Positions 44,168 through 52,238 of a stretch of 64,000 nucleotides of DNA are shown one piece after another. The notes under the pieces were generated by a model. That model had not been told where the DNA came from, made no database searches, and saw only the letters and a list, made by a program, of their open reading frames with translations. The translations under genes and the position numbers were made by a program. How positions within the stretch are numbered: the first letter of the stretch is position 1; the number at the start of each line of letters is the position of its first letter. This DNA comes from Acidobacterium capsulatum ATCC 51196 (lineage in GTDB: Bacteria; Acidobacteriota; Terriglobia; Terriglobales; Acidobacteriaceae). The stretch is from the NCBI RefSeq assembly GCF_000022565.1, contig NC_012483.1:2914001-2978000 (forward strand). Reading direction: 5' to 3'.

Positions 44168-44294
44168 CAACTGTCTACAATAAGATTGAGAGCACGCTCT
44201 CACGCAGTTACAGAAGCAAAAATAAGTGATTATTACAGTTACGCTTTGTAGCTCTCCGATTTTCCAGCATCTGTAGGCGCACCGGAGCCTGAGC

Positions 44295-45266
44295 ATGTCG
44301 TTCAAAAACATCATTGCCCCTATCGCCAGCATTGTAGGGGTCACCCTGGTTCTCATCGTCCTGTTCCTGGGCAAATACGCCTGGTCGGCTGTGAAGCTGA
44401 ATGGCTGGTCGTTTCTCTCAAAGAACGATTGGAACCTGGGCAATCTGTACGCAGATCCGATTGTGCACCACGGCGTCACTCTCATGCCTGGCGCGCAATA
44501 CGGCATCCTCTTTCTGATCGTTGGCACGCTGCTCAGCACTCTGATCGCTGTCGTCATCGCGGTGCCATTCGGGGTCGGTTCGGCCATTTTCCTGGCCGAC
44601 GGAATCCCCGCTTCGCTGCGTCCCTGGCTGTCTTTCTTTGTGGAACTGCTGGCTGCGGTCCCCAGCGTGGTCTACGGACTGTGGGGCTACTTTGCCGTCA
44701 TTCCGCTGCTCAACGAGCATGTCTTTCCCTGGATGGCCATCCACCTCAAGTTCATTCCCTTTTTCGCCGGCGATACGGGCAGTGGCTACGGACTTCTCAC
44801 CTCCGGCCTCGTGCTCACGCTCATGATCGTGCCGCTCATCACCTCCACCATGCGTGATGCGCTCATCTCGCAGCCGCGTGGATTGAGAGAAGCAGCCCTC
44901 GCCCTCGGCGCCACGCGCTTTGAGACCATGTGGTCGGTCATTCTGCCCTCCACGCGCCGCGTGCTCATTGCCTCCGGCATTCTGGCGACCGGCCGCGCCC
45001 TCGGCGAAACCATGGCCGTGCTCATGGTCAGCGGCAATGCTCTCAACTACCTGCCCAAAAACATCTACTCCCCCATCACCACCATGGCGGCCTTCGTCGC
45101 TTCGCAGTTGGATAGCGCTATGGAAGACCCCACCGGAATGGCCGTCCGCTCCCTTGCCGAGGTGGCGTTGGTGCTTTGCGTCATCTCCGTCATCGTGAAC
45201 AGTGCCGCACGCCTGATGCTCTACGTCAGCGGCTACCAGCGCATGGGAGGTGGCTCATGGCAGTAA
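44295..45266 (+). CDS. pstC: Phosphate ABC permease
   Basis: The protein has 323 residues with about six to seven membrane helices. The cytoplasmic coupling loop is visible as LREAALALGATRFETMWSVILP (bases ~44886-44950), the EAA-type motif contacting the ATPase. ETMAVLMVSGN and the preceding GRALGE match PstC. It forms the inner-membrane channel with PstA. The ATG at 44295 is the only start consistent with helix 1. Its stop overlaps the pstA start by ten bases. Confidence 0.93.
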   Translation: MSFKNIIAPIASIVGVTLVLIVLFLGKYAWSAVKLNGWSFLSKNDWNLGNLYADPIVHHGVTLMPGAQYGILFLIVGTLLSTLIAVVIAVPFGVGSAIFLADGIPASLRPWLSFFVELLAAVPSVVYGLWGYFAVIPLLNEHVFPWMAIHLKFIPFFAGDTGSGYGLLTSGLVLTLMIVPLITSTMRDALISQPRGLREAALALGATRFETMWSVILPSTRRVLIASGILATGRALGETMAVLMVSGNALNYLPKNIYSPITTMAAFVASQLDSAMEDPTGMAVRSLAEVALVLCVISVIVNSAARLMLYVSGYQRMGGGSWQ

Positions 45267-46153
45267 CCGCGGCCGATGTTCGCTCCGTCATCATGAAGCC
45301 CTCGCCCCTGCGGGCCACGCAGCGCGCCGTCTTCAACTTTCTCGGCTGGGGGCTGTGCGCCTTCACCTTCGCCGTGCTTGGCTTCGCGATGATCTGGATT
45401 CTCAAGATGGTCTTCGTGCAAGGCGCAAGCTCCATGAACTGGAAGGTGCTTTCCACCGTTACCACTGGCGTCGGCGGCGGCCTGCTCAATGCGATTGAGG
45501 GTACGCTCTTGCTCGCGCTCGGCGGCGTCGTCCTTTCGGTGCCTCCCGGCATCGCCGCCGGAATCTATCTCTCCGAATACGACGGCGGATGGCTCGCCCC
45601 TGTCCTGCGCTTCATGTCTGACGTACTTGTTGGCGTTCCCTCCATCGTGGTCGGCTACTTCTGCTACGTCACCATGGTCGATCAGTTGGGCTGGAAGTTC
45701 TCGATCGCCGCCGGCAGCATCTCGCTCGCCATCATCTCCATGCCCTACGTCACCCGCACCGCCGAGGTCGCTTTCCGCGCTGTTCCTCGCACGCTGCGCG
45801 AGGCAGGTTTTGGACTCGGTTGCACGCCCGGCACCGTCATCCTGCGCGTTTGCCTCCCGATGGCGCTGCCCACCATTCTCACCGGAGTGCTGCTGGCCCT
45901 CGCCATATCAGTCGGCGAAACGGCCCCGCTCATCTACACCGCGGGATGGTCCAGCTACATGTGGACCGGCCATCTGACCAATGAGCCGGTCGGCTATCTC
46001 ACCTACGTCATCTGGACCTTCATCACCGAGCCCTTCGCCTCGGCTCACGCTCTGGCTTTCGCCGCTGCATTTTTCGTCACAGTTTTTGTGCTGATCATCA
46101 GCGTGATTGCGCGCGTCGTCACCTTCCGCCGTTCCGGCTGGGGCCACCACTAG
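45257..46153 (+). CDS. pstA: Phosphate ABC permease
   Basis: The protein has 298 residues. The ATG at 45257 follows GGGAGGTGGCTC and overlaps the end of pstC, indicating translational coupling. EAA-loop LREAGFGLGCTPGTVILRV and GETAPLIYTA are PstA signatures. It completes the transmembrane pair. No pstB or phoU follows; a terminator lies 20 bases downstream, so the ATPase must be encoded elsewhere. Confidence 0.93.
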   Translation: MAVTAADVRSVIMKPSPLRATQRAVFNFLGWGLCAFTFAVLGFAMIWILKMVFVQGASSMNWKVLSTVTTGVGGGLLNAIEGTLLLALGGVVLSVPPGIAAGIYLSEYDGGWLAPVLRFMSDVLVGVPSIVVGYFCYVTMVDQLGWKFSIAAGSISLAIISMPYVTRTAEVAFRAVPRTLREAGFGLGCTPGTVILRVCLPMALPTILTGVLLALAISVGETAPLIYTAGWSSYMWTGHLTNEPVGYLTYVIWTFITEPFASAHALAFAAAFFVTVFVLIISVIARVVTFRRSGWGHH

Positions 46154-46173
46154 TCCATCCGCTTCTCCTCCTG

Positions 46174-46206
46174 AGGCCGGCAGCGCATTGCGCTCGCCGG
46201 CCTTTT
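46174..46206 (+). terminator. Intrinsic terminator after pstA
   Basis: AGGCCGGC pairs with GCCGGCCT, with an inner AGCGC/GCGCT extension, followed by TTTTCTC. Confidence 0.8.
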
Positions 46207-46285
46207 CTCATCTGGCACGCCGGTTTTCCATCTCTTGTCAAAGCGCGTAATCTGAACCCGCGCACGCCATCGAGGAGATAACCCT

Positions 46286-48397
46286 ATGCTGAGTACCACT
46301 CGACCCTTCCGCCCGGGCATCGTCCGCCTAGCCGCTTTCGTTGCAGCCGCAGTGCTTTCCGCCCTCCCAGCAGCGGCACGCACCGTCACCGCGCAAAACG
46401 CTGAGGTACACGCAAGCTTCAGCAGCAACGGCACCTATCAGCTTCACTGCCTGCAAACGCACTGGGATCTGCAAGGCTCGCTGCCTGTGAATCCCGCCGC
46501 GCTCGCAGTCAAATCTGGCTCCGATGCACTCGGCGCATGGACAGAAGTGGATGCCACCACCTCGAACCGCGTCGCCATCATTCGCGTCTATCAGCAGCAG
46601 CCAGTGGTTCTTTTTCTCGATCGCCGCACGCACTCCGCGCCCAATCGTCATCCCTTTCCGCAGTTCGCAGCGCTGCCGCCCGGCCTTGAGCAGTTCAGCT
46701 ACGGCGTCAACACCTTCGCGCACTATCAATTCGGAAAGCTTGGCGCGCAAGGCCCCTGGGTGCTCTTCGATGCCCGGCGCAACGCCATGGTGCTCTCTCC
46801 CGCCGATCACTTCCTCGTAGCGGACATGAAGGCGATTCCCGGCGGCAAGGTCAGCAGCGGCGTTGATCCGCAAATCAAGACGCTGCCTGCCGGTTTTGAG
46901 CACGGCACGCTGCTGGTGCTGGGGCACGGCATCGACCAGACACTCACAGCGTGGGGACAAGCGCTCGAAACCCGCAACGGTAAGCAGCCCGTCCCCAGCG
47001 ATGCAGATGTGCTACTCAACAAGTTCGGCTACTGGACCGACCATTATGCGACTTATTACTACAAATACGAGCAGAGTCTGGGCTATGAAGGCACACTCGT
47101 AGCGGTGCGCAATGCGTATCAGAAACTTGGCGTCCCCATCGCCTACATGCAGCTCGATAGTTGGTGGTATCCCAAGCAGAAGGGCAACAGCCTCGCGGCC
47201 ATGGCCGTCAATGGCGCGACCGTCTATCGCGCCGATCCAAAGATATTCCCCAAGGGCCTGCACGCTTATCGTCAGCAGCTCGGCCTGCCTTTCGTGGTGC
47301 ATGCCCGCTGGATCGCGCCCGATAGCCCCTATCGCCACAAATTCAAGATGTCGAACAATGTGATCCTCTCGCCGAAGTATTGGAACCAGACGGCGAAGTA
47401 TCTCCATCGCGGCGGCGTGGCGGTTTACGAGCAGGACTGGCTCGACCACAACGCGCGCCCGGCCATCAACCTGACCGATCCCCAGCAGTTTCTCGGCAAC
47501 ATGGCGCATGCCATGGCCCGCCAGCAGATCGCCATCCAGTACTGCATGCCGCTGCCCGGCTACTTCATGGCCAGCACCCGCTACCAAAATCTTCAAACCA
47601 TCCGCGTCAGCGACGATGGCTTTCGCCGCTCGCGCTGGGACTGGTTCCTCTATGGCTCTGCCCTGGCCCGCGCCGTCGGCCTCTGGCCGTGGACCGATGT
47701 CTTCATGAGCCATCAGCTTCCTGAGCTGATCTTGTCCACGCTCTCAGCCGGTCCGGTCGGCGTCGGCGACCCCATCGATCAGATCGATGCCGCGAATCTC
47801 AAGCGCGTCATGCGTGCTGACTCCGTGCTGCTCAAGCCGGATACTTCCATCGTGCCCACCGACGCGACCTTCCAGAGCGATGCCGCCAACCTCGAAGGCC
47901 CCATGGTCGCCTCCACGCACAGTGGAGACGAGGTGGAAGTCTTCGCCTATCCCCGCCGCGATCTTCCCAGGCAGGTCGCCGTGCCACTGCGTGAAGTCGG
48001 TATCACCGGTCAGGCCTATGCCTACAACTGGGTCAATCACACCGGCAAACTTATTGCCGCCAAAGGCTCCGTTACCATGCCATTTGCGAATGGATGGGCC
48101 TACTCCGTGCTGGCTCCTGTCGATGCGCATGGAATTGCCATTCTGGGAGATACAAATGCCGTGGTTCCACTCGCGGCCAAGCGTTTTCAGGTCGCATCAG
48201 GCAATCAAAATGACCAGGTGACGGTTACATTTGCAAAAGGCGAGAGCGCTGTCATGCTGACAGGATGGGCTCGCCAGCAGCCACACGTGCGGGCAAAGAA
48301 GGGGAGCGTCGGCACCGTCCACTTCGATGCCACGACACACCTCTTCACCGTGCCGGTCCATCCATCGGACAACACGGCGGAGCTTCGTCTGAATTAG
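46286..48397 (+). CDS. Secreted alpha-galactosidase-like (clan GH-D-like) protein
   Basis: The protein has 703 residues; the ATG at 46286 follows CGAGGAGATAACCT. A signal peptide ends near AAARTV. A beta-rich N-terminal domain (30-230) precedes a probable TIM barrel containing LNKFGYWTDHYATYYYKY, PIAYMQLDSWWYPK, FVVHARWIAPDSPYR and VYEQDWLDHN. Acidic residues in the LDSWW and EQDWLD strands are candidates for catalysis. A beta-sandwich of about 150 residues ends the protein. The layout resembles GH27/36/31-type alpha-glycosidases, but I cannot assign a CAZy family or substrate. It is monocistronic and convergent with the tRNA-Cys and peroxiredoxin genes. Confidence 0.6.
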   Translation: MLSTTRPFRPGIVRLAAFVAAAVLSALPAAARTVTAQNAEVHASFSSNGTYQLHCLQTHWDLQGSLPVNPAALAVKSGSDALGAWTEVDATTSNRVAIIRVYQQQPVVLFLDRRTHSAPNRHPFPQFAALPPGLEQFSYGVNTFAHYQFGKLGAQGPWVLFDARRNAMVLSPADHFLVADMKAIPGGKVSSGVDPQIKTLPAGFEHGTLLVLGHGIDQTLTAWGQALETRNGKQPVPSDADVLLNKFGYWTDHYATYYYKYEQSLGYEGTLVAVRNAYQKLGVPIAYMQLDSWWYPKQKGNSLAAMAVNGATVYRADPKIFPKGLHAYRQQLGLPFVVHARWIAPDSPYRHKFKMSNNVILSPKYWNQTAKYLHRGGVAVYEQDWLDHNARPAINLTDPQQFLGNMAHAMARQQIAIQYCMPLPGYFMASTRYQNLQTIRVSDDGFRRSRWDWFLYGSALARAVGLWPWTDVFMSHQLPELILSTLSAGPVGVGDPIDQIDAANLKRVMRADSVLLKPDTSIVPTDATFQSDAANLEGPMVASTHSGDEVEVFAYPRRDLPRQVAVPLREVGITGQAYAYNWVNHTGKLIAAKGSVTMPFANGWAYSVLAPVDAHGIAILGDTNAVVPLAAKRFQVASGNQNDQVTVTFAKGESAVMLTGWARQQPHVRAKKGSVGTVHFDATTHLFTVPVHPSDNTAELRLN

Positions 48398-48419
48398 CAG
48401 GGAATGCAGGGCAGGGAAT

Positions 48420-48495
48420 TGGAGCACCGGGCCGGATTTGAACCGGCGAATACTGGTTTTGCAGACCAGCGCGTTAGCCCCTTCGCCACCGGTGC
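48420..48495 (-). tRNA. tRNA-Cys (GCA), divergent copy downstream of the peroxiredoxin gene
   Basis: Acceptor GCACCGG pairs perfectly with CCGGTGC, followed by U73 and an encoded CCA. The D stem is GCG/CGC with a 10-base loop, the anticodon arm CTGGT-CTGCAAA-ACCAG gives GCA, and the T arm is GCCGG-TTCAAAT-CCGGC. U73 is the cysteine identity base. It differs greatly from the second tRNA-Cys at 52373. It lies on the same strand as the peroxiredoxin gene, 48 bases after its stop. Confidence 0.9.
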
Positions 48496-48500
48496 TCAAT

Positions 48501-48532
48501 TTGCCTGCCGCAGCGGAATCCGCGGCAGGCAA
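48501..48532 (-). other. Strong hairpin between peroxiredoxin and tRNA-Cys
   Basis: TTGCCTGCCGC (48501-48511) pairs with GCGGCAGGCAA (48522-48532) with a 10-base loop. No T tract follows on either strand, so it may be an RNA-processing element rather than a terminator. Confidence 0.6.
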
Positions 48533-48543
48533 TCCTTCAAAAA

Positions 48544-49200
48544 CTACTTCGGCTGCGCAGCCGTGCGCAGGTAGGGCTTCACCGTCTTGAAGCCTGGAAA
48601 CTTCGTCGCAGCTTCTTCATTTGAGACCGCTCCGCCAATGATGATGTCATCGCCCTGCTTCCAGTTCGCGGGCGTTGCCACCGGGTGCTTCGCCGTAAGC
48701 TGAATCGAGTCCAGCACGCGAATGATCTCGTCAAAGTTGCGTCCCGTCGTCATCGGGTAGGAGAGTGTCAGCTTGATCTTCTTGTCCGGGCCAATCACAA
48801 ACACCGTGCGCACCGGCGCATTCAGTGTAGGCGTGCGGCCTTCGCAGCTCTCGCCGGCGTCGGCGGCCAGCATGTCGTAGAGCTTGGCAATCTTCAGCTC
48901 AGGATCGCCAATGATCGGGTAGTTCACCTTGTGGCCGCCTACCTCTTCAATGTCCTTCTCCCAGTTGCTGTGGCTGTCCACAGGATCCACGCTCAGGCCG
49001 ATCACCTTCGCGCCGCGCGCCGCAAACTGGCTCTCCAGCGCAGCCACCGCGCCCAGCTCCGTCGTGCAGACGGGCGTGAAGTCCTTCGGGTGCGAAAACA
49101 GAATGGCCCAGTTGTCGCCGATCCATTCGTGAAAGTGAATGGTGCCCTGCGTGGTTTCAGCGGTAAAGTCGGGGGCGATGTCGTTGATGCGCAATCCCAT
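48544..49200 (-). CDS. 1-Cys-type peroxiredoxin (Prx6 group)
   Basis: The protein has 218 residues. The ATG at 49200 follows GAGGAATAAGGAAA; a frame extending to 49239 includes the leader hairpin region and is unlikely. The peroxidatic cysteine is C45 in DFTPVCTTE. The C-terminal domain (GDDIIIGGAVSNEEA) and length identify the Prx6/1-Cys group that reduces hydroperoxides. C119 is a second cysteine whose role is unclear. A short cysteine-rich leader and hairpin precede it and a tRNA-Cys gene follows. It is therefore probably controlled by cysteine supply. Confidence 0.92.
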   Translation of the reverse strand: MGLRINDIAPDFTAETTQGTIHFHEWIGDNWAILFSHPKDFTPVCTTELGAVAALESQFAARGAKVIGLSVDPVDSHSNWEKDIEEVGGHKVNYPIIGDPELKIAKLYDMLAADAGESCEGRTPTLNAPVRTVFVIGPDKKIKLTLSYPMTTGRNFDEIIRVLDSIQLTAKHPVATPANWKQGDDIIIGGAVSNEEAATKFPGFKTVKPYLRTAAQPK

Positions 49201-49251
49201 TTTCCTTATTCCTCTCTGCAATGACTCAAAGGTTTTCAACCTTGAAAACTC

Positions 49252-49286
49252 GAAAACCCACCGCGGCAGCTTCTCTGCGGGTGGGT
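49252..49286 (-). terminator. Terminator arm of a cysteine-leader attenuator
   Basis: ACCCACC (49280-49286) pairs with GGTGGGT (49256-49262), with an inner GCAG/CTGC stem, followed by TTTCGAGTTTTC. Its 5' arm CACCCGCAGAG (49273-49283) is fully complementary to CTCTGCGGGTG at 49325-49335 in the leader-peptide coding sequence, so an alternative antiterminator can form. It lies 29 bases after the leader stop. Confidence 0.55.
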
Positions 49287-49315
49287 CAGGGCGATACCAG
49301 GTTCCGTTTTCGCTC

Positions 49316-49363
49316 TTAGAGACACACCCGCAGAGTGCGGCCGCAACAGCAGCACATGCACAT
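49316..49363 (-). CDS. Cysteine-rich leader peptide (15 residues)
   Basis: The frame encodes MCMCCCCGRTLRVCL: six cysteines in 15 residues, four of them consecutive (TGC TGC TGT TGC). It lies between a candidate promoter and a terminator-like hairpin upstream of a peroxiredoxin gene on the same strand. A ribosome stalled on the first of the cysteine codons would leave the 49325-49335 segment free to pair with the terminator arm. A ribosome reaching the stop would cover it. This is the logic of amino-acid attenuation. No ribosome-binding site is visible and translation is unproven. The cysteine run is unlikely by chance in this GC-rich context, but the frame is short. Confidence 0.55.
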   Translation of the reverse strand: MCMCCCCGRTLRVCL

Positions 49364-49393
49364 CGAGTTGTGAGCGTGAGCGATCACGTAGAC

Positions 49394-49423
49394 AGACTAG
49401 GGCGCGCGTGGCCCCCGTGTCAA
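49394..49423 (-). promoter_or_regulatory. Candidate promoter of the cysteine leader/peroxiredoxin unit
   Basis: On the minus strand TTGACA (49418-49423) is followed by 18 bases and TAGTCT (49394-49399). Transcription would begin near 49387, about 24 bases before the leader ATG. The -35 is consensus; the -10 is weak. Confidence 0.45.
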
Positions 49424-49449
49424 TGCGCATCCTCAGCTACCCTGTCTTC

Positions 49450-50352
49450 ATGTGCGCTCTCGACTACTACCTTTGCGACGTCTTCACCTCCAGGCCGCTC
49501 ACCGGCAACCAGCTTGCGGTTTTTCCTGACGCTGGCCATCTCTCCCCCGAAGAGATGCAGTCCATCGCCCGTGAAACCAATCTCTCCGAGACCACTTTCC
49601 TCTGCCGTCGTGACGCTGCGACCGAGGCGGACCAGGGCTACCGCTTGCGCATTTTCACCGTGCGTGAGGAGCTGCCCTTCGCCGGGCATCCCGCCCTCGG
49701 CACCGCTGCCGTCATTCGCCGCTTCGTTGCAGACCATCCCAGTCTTCCCGCTCTCACGCTCGATCTCAACGCCGGCCGCGTCCCCGTTGTCTTTGACGAT
49801 TCGCAGGCCACGGCTCCGGCCATCTATGGCGAAATGACACAGCCCAAAGCCGAGTTGGGCGCCGTGCAATCACGTGAAGCCATCGCCCCGGCACTCGGTC
49901 TTGAGCCATGCGATCTCTCGCCTGAGTGGGCGCCGCAAATCACCTCGACCGGCAATCCCTTCTGCATCGTGCCGCTCCGCTCCGTCGAAGTGCTCGCGCG
50001 CCTCAGCCTGCGGGCTGATCTCGCGCCCCCGCTGCTGGCCTCCATCGGAGCCCGCTTCTTCTACGTCATCGCGCAGGAAAAGCCAGGCCAGTGGCAGGCC
50101 CGCATGCAGTTCTACAACGGTGAAGATCCCGCCACCGGCTCCGCGGCCGGATGCGCCATGGTCTACCTGGTCGGCAACAGCATTGAGCCGTCAGACACGC
50201 GAATTCACCTCCGGCAGGGCCTCGCCATCCATCGCCCCAGCGATCTTTACGGCCGCTGCTCGCTGCAAAACGGCAAGCCCGCGCAGGTGCGCATCTCCGG
50301 CTGCACCGTTTTCGTAGCAAAGGGACGGCTTTTCCTTGAGCAATTCACATAG
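49450..50352 (+). CDS. PhzF-family isomerase-like protein
   Basis: The protein has 300 residues from the ATG at 49450; an ATG at 49423 is also in frame. It has the two-lobed diaminopimelate-epimerase-like fold of PhzF, with the conserved glutamate in NLSETTFL (E47), FAGHPALGTA and DPATGSAAG. PhzF isomerises a phenazine precursor, but most family members have unknown substrates and there are no other phenazine genes here. Divergent from the cysteine-leader promoter, with which its upstream region overlaps. Confidence 0.88.
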   Translation: MCALDYYLCDVFTSRPLTGNQLAVFPDAGHLSPEEMQSIARETNLSETTFLCRRDAATEADQGYRLRIFTVREELPFAGHPALGTAAVIRRFVADHPSLPALTLDLNAGRVPVVFDDSQATAPAIYGEMTQPKAELGAVQSREAIAPALGLEPCDLSPEWAPQITSTGNPFCIVPLRSVEVLARLSLRADLAPPLLASIGARFFYVIAQEKPGQWQARMQFYNGEDPATGSAAGCAMVYLVGNSIEPSDTRIHLRQGLAIHRPSDLYGRCSLQNGKPAQVRISGCTVFVAKGRLFLEQFT

Positions 50353-50877
50353 TTTCAACAGAGCCACAGGCGCTGTAACGCTGGCGCAACAGCAATTCGG
50401 CCAGCTTCCGTGGATCGTGAGTGCAAATCTCCCCGCTTCTTCGCCTCATGTTCCCTGTTTACACGCCCCGGTGCGGTTCGTACTCTTGGCAAGCGAACTG
50501 AGGAAACGAAGTTCACAGCTTTTGCCGATTGACCAAAAACTGAGATAGAGCAATGCGCCGCACGCGCGCCTCTGCTGGCTTGCTGCCGTTCCAGGAGCAC
50601 TCTTCCGGAGCATGCGCAGTCCGGGGACGCAGGCAACCGTGCCGAGCCTTTGCTCACCGCATTCTGGCCTGATCCAGAACACGGCAGCGTGCGTGCGCGC
50701 GACTTTTTCCTTTGTGGAAAAAATCGCCGCCGCGCGGTGGGAGACCCATTGTCTCTGCACAGCCGCCTCGCTTCAGGCCCGGAATGCGGCCCTGAATCAC
50801 CCGCACACCGGTGCGCCCCGGTGCATGCACAGCCGCTTCGCCAGTGCTCGTGAAGCCAAGAAGGATGTCTAAAAAGA
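50353..50877 (+). other. Gene-free region
   Basis: The 525 bases contain only short frames that lack ribosome-binding sites and domain features. A 7-base inverted repeat (TTTTTCC 50704-50710 with GGAAAAA 50716-50722) is the only structure I see and could be a weak terminator. Nothing indicates a mobile element. Confidence 0.5.
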
Positions 50878-51339
50878 ATGAGGCCAAAGAAAGTCATTCT
50901 CTGCGTCGACGACAACGAACAGGCTCTGTCGGTCCGCAAATTTCTGCTCGAAACCCGCGGCTATCGCGTGCTCACCGCCACCAGCGCCGCCTCCGCCATT
51001 GAGACTCTGCACGAGGGCGGCATCGATCTCGTGTTGAGCGATCTCGTCATGCCCCAGATGGATGGCAACGAGATGATTCGCCGCATGAAGCAGTTCGCGC
51101 CTGAGGTGCCCATGATGCTCATCAGCGGAACCGTCAAGGCCTTTGAGCGCGCCAATCGCGCCGATGCCTTTCTGCCCAAGGGCGCGTCCTCGCCCGTTGA
51201 ACTGCTCGATCGCATTCGCGTCCTCATTGCCCGCAAGCGCGGACCCAAGAAGACCGTGCATCGTCCTCTTTACGACGGCGATCTGGCTGCCTCTGCGCAG
51301 GATGGCTACGCCGCCGCGCCCACAGCCATCGCTTCGTAG
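50878..51339 (+). CDS. Stand-alone response-regulator receiver protein
   Basis: The protein has 153 residues. It has one CheY-like receiver domain with acidic pair D11/D12, phospho-acceptor D55 (LVLSDLVMP), the switch Ser/Thr in LISGT and Lys101 (FLPKG), so it is intact. The remaining 35 residues are disordered; there is no output domain. It would act by protein interaction. No histidine kinase is in the window. The ATG at 50878 follows GAAGGATG; another ATG at 50866 is in a different frame. Confidence 0.87.
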   Translation: MRPKKVILCVDDNEQALSVRKFLLETRGYRVLTATSAASAIETLHEGGIDLVLSDLVMPQMDGNEMIRRMKQFAPEVPMMLISGTVKAFERANRADAFLPKGASSPVELLDRIRVLIARKRGPKKTVHRPLYDGDLAASAQDGYAAAPTAIAS

Positions 51340-51436
51340 CCATCGGCCGCCGCCAGTCCTTCACCAGGTTTCCGGCTCCCGGGTTTCAGCCTCGGGAGCC
51401 GCCACAGGCTCCCCTCCGGCAGTTACAATCAATACT

Positions 51437-52147
51437 GTGTCCACCATCGTTGCTGAAAAGCTCACCAAGACATACAAATCCGGCAGAATTCAGGTCACCG
51501 CGCTGCGCGGCGTCTCCTTCGGCATTGAAGGAGGCGAGTTTGTCAGCATCGTCGGACCCTCCGGCAGCGGCAAGTCCACGCTCTTCTATCTGTTAGGCGG
51601 ACTTTCCCGTGCCACCAGCGGCAGCGTGCACATTGATGGTGTCGATTTTGTCGCCCTCAGCGACGCCGAACGCACCCGCATCCGCAAGCAGAAAATCGGC
51701 TTCGTCTTTCAAAAGTTCAACCTGCTGCCCACGCTCACCGCACGGCAGAACATTGAACTGGCACACGAAATCTCGGGCCGCAAAGAACCGCTCGACAATA
51801 AATTCCTCGACCACCTGGCCGATCTGCTCAGCATCCGCGGCCGTCTCGATCACCGGCCCTCTGAGCTCTCCGGCGGCGAGCAGCAGCGCGTCGCCATCGC
51901 TCGCGCGCTCGTCAATCGCCCCGCCATCGTGCTGGCCGACGAGCCCACCGGCAATCTCGACACAGAGAACTCTGACGCTGTGCTCCAGATGCTCCGCCGC
52001 TCCAACAAGGAACTGAAGCAGACCGTCCTCATGATCACCCACAACCCCGAGGCCGCCTGCATCGGCGACCGCATCATTCACATGCGCGACGGGGAAATCC
52101 GCGGCATCGAGCCGGGCCAGGGCCGCATCACCGGCCATAGCTGGTAG
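51437..52147 (+). CDS. LolD/MacB-type ABC transporter ATPase
   Basis: The protein has 236 residues. The GTG at 51437 starts VSTIVAEKLTKTY, where the domain begins; an upstream frame through the receiver gene is not credible. Walker A GPSGSGKST, signature LSGGEQQR, Walker B IVLADEPTGNLD and switch His in MITHNPEA are all present. It is of the LolD/MacB class that works with FtsX-type permeases. No permease gene is adjacent, so the partner must be elsewhere. There is no visible ribosome-binding site. Confidence 0.88.
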   Translation: MSTIVAEKLTKTYKSGRIQVTALRGVSFGIEGGEFVSIVGPSGSGKSTLFYLLGGLSRATSGSVHIDGVDFVALSDAERTRIRKQKIGFVFQKFNLLPTLTARQNIELAHEISGRKEPLDNKFLDHLADLLSIRGRLDHRPSELSGGEQQRVAIARALVNRPAIVLADEPTGNLDTENSDAVLQMLRRSNKELKQTVLMITHNPEAACIGDRIIHMRDGEIRGIEPGQGRITGHSW

Positions 52148-52238
52148 TTCCGCAACCGGACTGCCCGGCTTCCACTTTTCCTGAGCCCGTTTGATTGACC
52201 ACCAGCGGGCTCCCCGATATACTCAAAAAGTACCTCAA

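Noticed and set aside
48197-48532. 111-residue minus-strand frame over the first tRNA-Cys
   Set aside because: It runs through the tRNA and the end of a secreted enzyme gene and has no features.
49230-49390. T-box riboswitch upstream of the peroxiredoxin
   Set aside because: The region is too short and lacks the T-box bulge and specifier-loop arrangement; the leader-peptide model explains the structure better.
50704-50722. Intrinsic terminator of the PhzF gene
   Set aside because: The stem is AT-rich and 350 bases past the gene, so the link is too weak to annotate as a terminator.
50355-50939. 194-residue minus-strand frame in the 50.4-50.9 kb gap
   Set aside because: No ribosome-binding site; composition is that of random GC-rich sequence; it overlaps the start of the receiver gene.
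51437-52147. Missing PstB of the phosphate transporter
   Set aside because: Sequence is of the LolD/MacB class and the gene is 5 kb away after a terminator and tRNA and unrelated genes.
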